This document shows, in pieces, positions 58,066-64,000 of a stretch of 64,000 bases of DNA. The DNA is taken from positions 434,001 to 498,000 of the forward strand of contig NZ_CP066167.1 of the NCBI RefSeq assembly GCF_016132545.1, read 5' to 3'. How positions within the stretch are numbered: position 1 is the first letter of the stretch; each line of letters opens with the position of its first letter. Below the pieces are notes generated by a model, which was not told where the DNA came from, searched no databases, and worked only from the letters and a program-made list of their open reading frames with translations. The DNA is from Spongiibacter nanhainus (GTDB lineage Bacteria > Pseudomonadota > Gammaproteobacteria > Pseudomonadales > Spongiibacteraceae). A program made the translations under genes and the position numbers.

Positions 58066-59136
58066 TTACGATGCTGGCGGCAACACATTCCTCATTTTGC
58101 CGAGTAAGTGCTGTGCGTTCAGGTGTGTATATCGATTGAGCATGGCGATGGTTCGATGGCCAGTAATCAGTTGGGCTTCATGGGGCTCAAGGTGATGCCG
58201 TTCGAATAAGCGACTGGTTGCCTCGTGCCTAAGGTCGTGGAATCGAAACCCCTCTAGCTTAGCTCTCGCTGCGCTTCGTTCAAATGCTTGCCGGATCTGA
58301 GGTGCGTTGCTGCCAAACACGCGGGAGCCTTCTTCTGCGCTCTCGCTTCGCAGCGACGTAATCTCCTGCGCTAAGTTGTACGAGAGGGGGAATTTCCGCG
58401 CATCATTGTTCTTAGAGAACTTGCGGTCTACCGTGACGAACGTGACGCCCAGTTGCGGGTCTTTGTATATATCTTGCCAGCGCAGTTGGGCGATTTCCGC
58501 CTGCCGCATTGCGGTTTCCAGTGCAAATCGTACTATTAGGCCTATTGGGGTTGTGCACCGAGTGTCTGTTTCATACTTAGCGCAGGCTTCCAGAAGTTTT
58601 TCTTCCTCATTGGGGAGTAGGCGTCGGTCTCGGGCGTTGTTTACTTTGGGAAGGCAGCCGGGTTTTACGGGGTTGTCGAGATTTAAGCCCAGTCGTGCAT
58701 TGGCCAGATTATAGGCAGTGCGAATAAAGCCGACATTTTGCTTGATCGTGGCGGCTGCTGCGGGTGGGTGTGCCTTGCGGAGCCGGTTTACCATCTCGGC
58801 AATGTGGCTTGTGCAGAAGGAGTCCGCAGGAATGCCTAACAAATCTGGGTGCTGTGCCTGCAAAGAGCGAATTTTTGAGGTGGTGGTGCGTCGAGTATTG
58901 GGTTTCCACTCTTCGGTTTTCTGCTCAATGAAGACATCGAGCAGTTCGCCAACCGTGATGGTGGCGCCCCGTAATGCGGCGTCAAAGCGGTTGGTGCGGG
59001 CGGCTTTGGCAAGCTGATTTAGCCACTGTGTGGCCGCCTCTTCGGTATCAAAGCTTCTGCTGATTCGCTGCCCTTGTTGCGTCACCCGTGCTCGGTAGCG
59101 AGAACCCCGTTTGTCGATAGAGCCAAAAAATTTCAA
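58066..59136 (-). CDS. int: tyrosine-type integrase
   Basis: A 356-residue tyrosine recombinase. An N-terminal arm-binding region (GSIDKRGSRYRARV) and core-binding SAM-like domain precede the catalytic domain, with Arg in ETAMRQAEIAQLRW, HDLRHEATSRLF and GHRTIAMLNRYTH supplying R..HxxR..H..Y. It starts with TTG after GGGAGAGA. The tRNA-Phe 3' fragment lies 167 bp upstream, so this integrase probably uses tRNA-Phe as its attachment site. Confidence 0.92.
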   Translation of the reverse strand: MKFFGSIDKRGSRYRARVTQQGQRISRSFDTEEAATQWLNQLAKAARTNRFDAALRGATITVGELLDVFIEQKTEEWKPNTRRTTTSKIRSLQAQHPDLLGIPADSFCTSHIAEMVNRLRKAHPPAAAATIKQNVGFIRTAYNLANARLGLNLDNPVKPGCLPKVNNARDRRLLPNEEEKLLEACAKYETDTRCTTPIGLIVRFALETAMRQAEIAQLRWQDIYKDPQLGVTFVTVDRKFSKNNDARKFPLSYNLAQEITSLRSESAEEGSRVFGSNAPQIRQAFERSAARAKLEGFRFHDLRHEATSRLFERHHLEPHEAQLITGHRTIAMLNRYTHLNAQHLLGKMRNVLPPAS

Positions 59137-59180
59137 TGCCTGTCTCTCCCGTCGGAAGGTTTCGAGAAGACAGTGGGAGA
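59137..59180 (-). promoter_or_regulatory. shared leader element, copy 3
   Basis: On the minus strand CTCTCCCACTGT (59168-59179) is followed 19 nt later by GGGAGAG, the integrase ribosome-binding site. CTCTCCC and GGGAGAG are perfect complements, so a 7-bp stem would sequester the site. Related to the leaders at 3449 and 57720. Confidence 0.55.
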
Positions 59181-59302
59181 GTGCGGAACATAGTTAGCGT
59201 GTGAGCGGCGCGCATTTGTCCAGGATTGGTCCAAAACGGCGGCTTTGCCACATCGCAATTATGCTGGGATTTTTAAAAGTCTAGGAATATCAAGAAATTA
59301 AG

Positions 59303-59348
59303 TGGTGCCCAGAGGCGGAATCGAACCACCGACACGAGGATTTTCAAT
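59303..59348 (-). other. attachment site: 3' fragment of tRNA-Phe (46 bp)
   Basis: The minus strand holds the tRNA-Phe sequence from anticodon GAA through the T-arm to CCA, without the 5' half. This is the direct-repeat scar left when an element integrates at a tRNA 3' end. In the minus orientation the element bounded by this copy lies at higher coordinates with the intact tRNA beyond it, and the integrase to the left may belong to a second element in tandem. TCACGTAGAC at 59407-59416 and 59420-59429 could be an arm-type site. Confidence 0.8.
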
Positions 59349-59438
59349 ACTACGTTCAAGTCTCTTAATTGTACTCCAGTACTAGGTTTTAACTTTCTTT
59401 CAAAGCTCACGTAGACGGATCACGTAGACTTTTCTCAG

Positions 59439-59765
59439 CTATCCTTCGATTGTCTCTGAAATGTATCGATACCAACCGGTAAGCTTATTTCGGAACCAAG
59501 CATTCATGAAGCAAAGGTATGCTATCTCTGCTGTAGTAATCACTGCGACTAGCGCTTTGTAATCAAAGTCTGCGAGCGCAATTATCCCAATAATCATAGC
59601 AGTGCAAACAGAGAAAAACGAGCCGAACAGTCCCATAGCCACTGGGCCGCGTCTTACTGATCCCGGTTGAGCTTCGCGGTACGAAATGTCTCTGTATCCG
59701 GCAAAGGCAGTGAAAAGTACTATCACCATGCTTAAGCCAAGAATAACCATTGTGTCTGGGTTCAT
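59439..59765 (-). CDS. small membrane protein, unknown
   Basis: A 108-residue protein with three hydrophobic segments (about residues 7-22, 45-66 and 72-86) and short basic loops. It is 152 bp downstream of another small membrane protein on the same strand. No family recognised. Its place at the end of a module with a helicase-nuclease makes an effector role conceivable but unproven. Confidence 0.5.
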   Translation of the reverse strand: MNPDTMVILGLSMVIVLFTAFAGYRDISYREAQPGSVRRGPVAMGLFGSFFSVCTAMIIGIIALADFDYKALVAVITTAEIAYLCFMNAWFRNKLTGWYRYISETIEG

Positions 59766-59917
59766 GTATTACCTGCTTTGAAGAGAGAGTTCCGGGGTGC
59801 GTCAGAAAATGCAGGGGGGGGTAGGGGGCTTTAGTGGTACTTCCCACGGCTCATAAATATCTCGCAGAAATTATTGGAGTTAGAGGGCCTGAGAGTGAGC
59901 GCTTTCTTGAAGCGATG

Positions 59918-60367
59918 TCAGTCAAGAGGCTCCTCTTTCGAAATAGTATGCATGACTAAAACTATGTCAATCATAGAAAGGGTTGCTATCAGCAGCATCA
60001 CCAAGCAAAAAGTATTGTGGAGGGAAATGGCCATATAGCTATTTTGGTCTACGCCCGATCTGATTATGAGACCAACGAGTACTAGGAGAAATGAAACTCC
60101 AAGGGCCCAGGTTGTTTGATTGATCTCTGTTCTGGCCTCTGAAAAAATTGGTTCCTTTATTCTCCTTTCGATGCGACCAAATTCTATGTGTATCTGGGTT
60201 ATTGAAACTAGGGTCACAGTAACGATTAACGCGATTATGTTTAGTATTTCGTGATTGATGAAGCCATCCAGAAAAGAGTTCTTCGATAGTGTTTCAGGCG
60301 AACACACAGAGATCGTGACCAAAGAGCAGGCGACAAGGAATACTACGATTGCGAATGCTGCTTTCAT
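59918..60367 (-). CDS. four-helix membrane protein, unknown
   Basis: A 149-residue protein with four predicted membrane helices (about residues 3-22, 40-60, 88-106 and 117-139) and a basic/acidic cytoplasmic loop (HIEFGRIERRIKEPIF). Its ATG overlaps the stop of the upstream gene by four bases (ATGA), showing translational coupling to the IS4-interrupted gene. No family recognised. Confidence 0.6.
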   Translation of the reverse strand: MKAAFAIVVFLVACSLVTISVCSPETLSKNSFLDGFINHEILNIIALIVTVTLVSITQIHIEFGRIERRIKEPIFSEARTEINQTTWALGVSFLLVLVGLIIRSGVDQNSYMAISLHNTFCLVMLLIATLSMIDIVLVMHTISKEEPLD

Positions 60368-60904
60368 CTTTTGACTTTTCTCCCAATTACTTGGTCAGGG
60401 CTCTGGCCCTTGTCGAGTTTCTCTCTCGTTGAGTCCGGGAGTTCTACAGTTTCGGCTTGATCTTCTGAATTATAAACAGTTTTTCTACCTGACTTGGCTT
60501 TGACGTTGGCTCCCCCGCCCTCTACGTACTCTATTGACGAGCGGACATCATCATCGTCCAGGTCTACTCCATCTGGGTTTCGGATTTTTATGTCCACGTT
60601 CTTTGCGTTGTTGCGTTCCTTATACTCTCGCAAAGCTTTCCGTGTAGAATCCGCGCCTCCGAAGAACACATTGGGAACTACGTAGTTTATAGATAGCTCG
60701 GTGATTGGCTCTGGGTGTTCGGTAACAGCCTCCCAAAAGCTATCCTTCCGAGGCAAGACAAAAGCATCCAACTTATACTCATTGGGGCCGGTATACCTGT
60801 TCACGTGGCTAACCAGTGAGTGAACGAGAGAAATGCCAGTGCCTACATCGGAGTTTTGTTCGATGAACGCTACTTGCTGGTATTTATGAAGGTTGAGAAT
60901 AAAT

Positions 60905-62177
60905 CATTGCTGTCCCATAAATCAGACATAAAAAAGGCTTGAATCTCAACAAGTTGCTACAATGGATGTGCGACCAAACACTGTAAAAACAGGGAGATTC
61001 AAGCCTTGGCACATCATAACACGGTATTTTCTCAATTGTTGAAACTGGTATCGAGACATGAATTTGAAACCCTCGCCAAACAGCACCACGAGGGTCAAAA
61101 GTTGCGCAGAATGTCGCGCTGGTCTCAGTTCGTTGCGCTGAGCTTGGCACAACTTTCTGGCCGATCCAGCTTGCGCGATATCGTCAGTAATCTGTCTGCT
61201 CAAGCAGCCCGGCTTTACCACCTCGGCGCCGGCAATGTGACGAGAAGCACCCTTTCCCGCGTCAACGAAAGTCAGCCCTATACGCTTTACGAAGCGCTGT
61301 TTCATAAGCTGCTTTCCCGCTGCCACGGCGTCGCACCAAAGCATGGATTTCGTTTCGGGAATAAGCTGTATTCGCTCGACTCCACCACTATTGACCTGTG
61401 CCTTTCCGTGTTTCCCTGGGCAAAATTCCGCCGCACCAAAGGAGCGGTAAAAGTGCATATTGGCCTTGATCATGATGGGCTCCTTCCCAGCTTCGTCAGC
61501 ATTACCGATGGGAAAAAGCACGATGTCACTATCGGTCGCGTTCTTGAATTCCCTGCCGATAGCATTGTGGTCATGGATCGCGCCTATACTGATTATTCAT
61601 GGTTTAACGCCCTGAATGATAAAGGAATTTTCTTTGTTACCCGGCAAAAGCGTAATGCCACGTACCGTATTATTGAACGCCGCGAAATCATTAAATCCAA
61701 AGGCCTGACCTGTGATCAGACCATTGTCATCACCGGCACTAAGGCAAAGGCTTGCCCTGTTCCTTTGCGCCGGATTGGTTTCCGTGATCCTGATACCGGT
61801 AAGCACTATGCGTTTCTGACCAATAACTTCCACCTTGCCGCCAAGACCATTGCCGATATCTACAAATCCCGCTGGCAGATCGAATTGTTCTTCAAATGCA
61901 TCAAGCAAAACCTGAAAATAAAATCCTTTGTCGGCACTTCCAAGAATGCCGTCATGACCCAGATTTGGATCGCTATGTGTGCCTATCTACTGCTGGCCTG
62001 GATTAAGTTCAGCAGCCAAATTGATCGCAGCCTGCAGCAAATGATTCGCCTCCTACAGCTCAATTTATTTGAGCGCAGAGAGTTGCTGCCTTTGCTGAGA
62101 GGTGATCCTCCAGAGCAACTTAACAACACCATTCATCCGCAGCTCTGCTTGCTATGAATATTTGTGGGACAGCAATG
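60905..62177 (+). mobile_element. IS4-family element, complete, with 9-bp duplication
   Basis: A 1,273-bp element. CATTGCTGTCCCA at the left matches the reverse complement of the right terminus (TGGGACAGCAATG). AGAATAAAT is duplicated at 60896-60904 and 62178-62186. The intact transposase and exact duplication indicate a recent insertion into the gene described above. Confidence 0.95.
61006..62157 (+). CDS. IS4-family transposase
   Basis: A 383-residue transposase with a TTG start. It has the DUF4372-like N-terminus (FSQLLKLVSRHEFETLAKQH) and the IS4 DDE core: LDSTTIDLCLSVFPWAKFRR with the first Asp, VVMDRAYTDYSWF with the second, and the YREK-type region YKSRWQIELFFKCIKQNLKI with the Glu. 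Intact and probably active. Confidence 0.93.
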   Translation: MAHHNTVFSQLLKLVSRHEFETLAKQHHEGQKLRRMSRWSQFVALSLAQLSGRSSLRDIVSNLSAQAARLYHLGAGNVTRSTLSRVNESQPYTLYEALFHKLLSRCHGVAPKHGFRFGNKLYSLDSTTIDLCLSVFPWAKFRRTKGAVKVHIGLDHDGLLPSFVSITDGKKHDVTIGRVLEFPADSIVVMDRAYTDYSWFNALNDKGIFFVTRQKRNATYRIIERREIIKSKGLTCDQTIVITGTKAKACPVPLRRIGFRDPDTGKHYAFLTNNFHLAAKTIADIYKSRWQIELFFKCIKQNLKIKSFVGTSKNAVMTQIWIAMCAYLLLAWIKFSSQIDRSLQQMIRLLQLNLFERRELLPLLRGDPPEQLNNTIHPQLCLL

Positions 62178-62503
62178 AGAATAAATAATGATTTTTCCCA
62201 GTAATCTACATCTATAGGACGTAAACCATCCTCCGGCGGGGAGAAGTGTTGTCGAACAATGCGTTTTCCAATTGCACCGTACAGAAAATCTCCTTCTCGC
62301 CCGTAGCATAGATAGCTGAATTGTACCCGTCTATGTTGAAATTGCCACACCTTACCAAAAAGCTTAGTTAAAAACTCTGCTCGGCTTGATCGAGTGAATC
62401 CTTCTTGTTCGTCACCCTCGAAAAGTGGAGCTTCATGCCTTTCCGTAAGTGAGATACGAAGTAAGTTCCCTTTCATAAAGTTCCTTGAATTTGACTCTTT
62501 AAA

Positions 62504-64000
62504 CTATTGGTAGTTTTCCGCCTCGACGCTGCGGTATAGCACTTCTACATCATCCGCTGCTCGAACAGCGTCCCGTACCTTTTGGTTCTTCATGTCTAGT
62601 ACGCGTAGCTTGCCGTCTACTTCCCCAATGGATTCAATCCTGTGGAAGGTGTCACCATAGGCTTCTACGAAATCAGCGAGACCCTTCAGTTTTGGTATGG
62701 CGTCGCTGAGATGGATGCCGTGAGGGTCAACGATGGAAGCTTTTACATTGTTTTCGTCACCGTGGAAAAAGATAAAGTCAGGACACATACGCCGCCAGTT
62801 CCCGTCACTTCCAGTCCAAGCGACTGCGAGAGCGTCCGCCGATGCTCGTGATGGGTTGCGATACCATGCAAGGAAATCACTTCGTCCCATCTCCTTGTCA
62901 ACGACTTTGATTTCCCAGTTGTTTAGGTTTGCAACGGGGAACATGCCGGTAGTATCAGCCATCAGGTGATTACTCCGAGTCTCAAGAAGGTTGCCTTCGC
63001 TATCCTTGGTTTCCTCTGTGCGAATGTGCGGACGCTTAATGTCGATACGCTGGGGCTGCGAGGACATGCCTTTTATGTTGTCGTAGTCAGCCTGCCGTTC
63101 CTCACTAAGGCCCTTTATTGAGACTCTGTACTCATCGAACCAGGCTTTCGCCATCTCATCAGCTTCGGCATCCAGTGCTTCAGTGACTCCGTCAATTTTT
63201 CCAAGTGCGCCTACAGTGATGTGTGCATCTAAAAGGCTATCGTCATCATCTGGATCGGCTAGGTAGTCGGCGTAGCGTTTTGCTAGTTCTGGGGTGAGGA
63301 GCCTACCTGCGGCTTTGTAGTCTGCTTGAATCGCTCTATCGTCTGCGAGTTCGTGAAACACTCCCGCGTCTTCAACATCTCCGCTATGTACACCTACCAC
63401 GATAGTTGCGCCATCGACCTGTAATACGTCCTCCTTGGCCGCTTCGAGTTTGTCAGAGTGTCGGGCTGAGAACCCATCTAAAACCTTGCAGAGCTCGTTA
63501 TAGGCTTCTTTGACGGCGTCGACGCGTAGGCCGTCACGAGACAGGGATTGAGCAAGAGCGGTATAGCGGAAGATTGGCCTTGCTACTTTTCTGGGCAGTG
63601 TTTGTGAGGGGAGAGAGTCAAATAACTCCCAGACACTATCTGGGATATTGGGGTTAGTTCCCATGTCAACCGGTGCAATGAGTACACGTCGGCCCTCACC
63701 GCCTCCTGTACCGTCGCCATCTTCTTTGCGCTGACCGATCATGGCTTTTGCGACTTCGGTAGCTGTGTTGCTATCAAATTCGGGGAGTACGCATTCTACG
63801 GAATTAAGTAGATCGTCTCCGGGTATGCGGCGAGCGAGAGGTGTCCGAACCATGCGGCCAAGCAACTGAGTGATGTATGTGGTGTCTGAGGCGGGTCTGA
63901 ATGAAACAAAGACTTCGGCGCGTGGACAGTCCCAGCCAGTCGAAATTGCATCTTTAGCAAGTAGGACACGGACGTGGGTCTGGTCTTGGATCATCTGCGG
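62504..64000 (-). CDS. type III Res-like helicase-nuclease, C-terminal part (partial)
   Basis: At least 496 residues, with the N-terminus beyond the right edge. The visible start of the protein is the helicase C-terminal lobe: AKDAISTGWDCPRAEVFVSF and a motif VI-like TQLLGRMVRTPLARR. About 420 residues follow, ending in a possible nuclease-type fold (CPDFIFFHGD, then ASIVDPHG). This plan matches Res subunits of type III restriction systems and related stand-alone defence helicases. No Mod methyltransferase gene is in the window. It heads the operon with the unknown gene and the membrane proteins. Confidence 0.65.
   Translation of the reverse strand, partial: PQMIQDQTHVRVLLAKDAISTGWDCPRAEVFVSFRPASDTTYITQLLGRMVRTPLARRIPGDDLLNSVECVLPEFDSNTATEVAKAMIGQRKEDGDGTGGGEGRRVLIAPVDMGTNPNIPDSVWELFDSLPSQTLPRKVARPIFRYTALAQSLSRDGLRVDAVKEAYNELCKVLDGFSARHSDKLEAAKEDVLQVDGATIVVGVHSGDVEDAGVFHELADDRAIQADYKAAGRLLTPELAKRYADYLADPDDDDSLLDAHITVGALGKIDGVTEALDAEADEMAKAWFDEYRVSIKGLSEERQADYDNIKGMSSQPQRIDIKRPHIRTEETKDSEGNLLETRSNHLMADTTGMFPVANLNNWEIKVVDKEMGRSDFLAWYRNPSRASADALAVAWTGSDGNWRRMCPDFIFFHGDENNVKASIVDPHGIHLSDAIPKLKGLADFVEAYGDTFHRIESIGEVDGKLRVLDMKNQKVRDAVRAADDVEVLYRSVEAENYQ

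Larger units (their letters stand above)
60364..62476 (-). pseudogene. 276-residue gene of unknown function split by IS4
   Basis: The 5' part (62476 to 62178) and 3' part (60895 to 60364) join into one 276-codon frame when the IS4 element and one copy of its 9-bp duplication are removed. The N-terminal half is mixed alpha/beta (FLTKLFGKVWQFQHRRVQFS); the C-terminal 80 residues are charged and probably flexible (DDDDVRSS, TREKLDKGQS). It is 27 bp downstream of the helicase gene and overlaps the next membrane protein gene. No family recognised. Confidence 0.7.

Noticed and set aside
59303-59348. A complete tRNA gene
   Set aside because: Only the anticodon-to-CCA part is present; the D-arm and 5' acceptor strand are absent in the adjoining sequence.

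Overview
The window looks like accessory DNA of a marine, hydrocarbon-degrading gammaproteobacterium. The pointers are paired CYP153 and AlkB alkane hydroxylases, an Atu-type isoprenoid catabolic operon, many OruR/ArgR-like AraC regulators and a mosaic base composition. A relative of the Spongiibacteraceae or other Cellvibrionales is a guess from gene content. No rRNA, complete tRNA or CRISPR array was seen.

Layout. 1-4.3 kb: the start of a type I Wadjet anti-plasmid operon (jetA, jetB and the first codons of jetC, minus strand), a replication-relaxation-like gene and a GC-rich block of nested inverted repeats. 4.6-6.9 kb: an IS3 element abutting a truncated IS5 element. 7.3-9.6 kb: a three-gene LemA membrane operon. 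9.9-15.9 kb: a 1,210-codon helicase-PLD gene (Mokosh type II-like) split cleanly by a second IS5 copy, then an intact Fic gene. 16.8-28.6 kb: an Atu-like cluster (acyl-CoA dehydrogenase, GST, geranyl-CoA carboxylase beta, hydratase, biotin carboxylase alpha, AtuA), then a second acyl-CoA dehydrogenase with its own regulator. 29.5-34.2 kb: another AraC regulator and an IS graveyard. 34.3-36 kb: alkB with two tiny rubredoxins. 37.2-40.1 kb: a TonB-dependent receptor and a small exported partner. 40.8-43.5 kb: a hydrolase and two hotdog proteins, divergent from a TetR regulator across a perfect 22-bp palindrome. 43.6-51 kb: two AraC/ferredoxin/CYP153 cassettes in mirror image around IS remnants. 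52-56.4 kb: aldehyde dehydrogenase, Fe-alcohol dehydrogenase and acyl-CoA ligase. 56.5-59.3 kb: a decayed second Fic locus, an AlpA-like gene, a tyrosine integrase and a 46-bp 3' fragment of tRNA-Phe, which is an attachment-site scar. 59.4-64 kb: a second accessory module with two small membrane proteins, a 276-codon gene split by an IS4 element, and the C-terminal part of a type III Res-like helicase-nuclease running off the edge.

How the genes work together (inference): CYP153 with ferredoxin, and AlkB with rubredoxin, hydroxylate terminal methyl groups. The dehydrogenases oxidise the alcohol to the acid and the ligase makes the acyl-CoA. Acyl-CoA dehydrogenases start beta-oxidation. Where a 3-methyl branch blocks it, as in acyclic isoprenoids, the Atu enzymes carboxylate, hydrate and cleave. 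No ferredoxin or rubredoxin reductase is present in the window.

The catabolic block is bracketed by two Fic loci in direct orientation about 41.5 kb apart. Three mobile-element genes (replication-relaxation-like, AlpA-like, integrase) share a leader in which the ribosome-binding site can be paired away, suggesting they belong to one integrative element. The defence genes at both ends of the window have been hit by insertion sequences whose target duplications are still readable.
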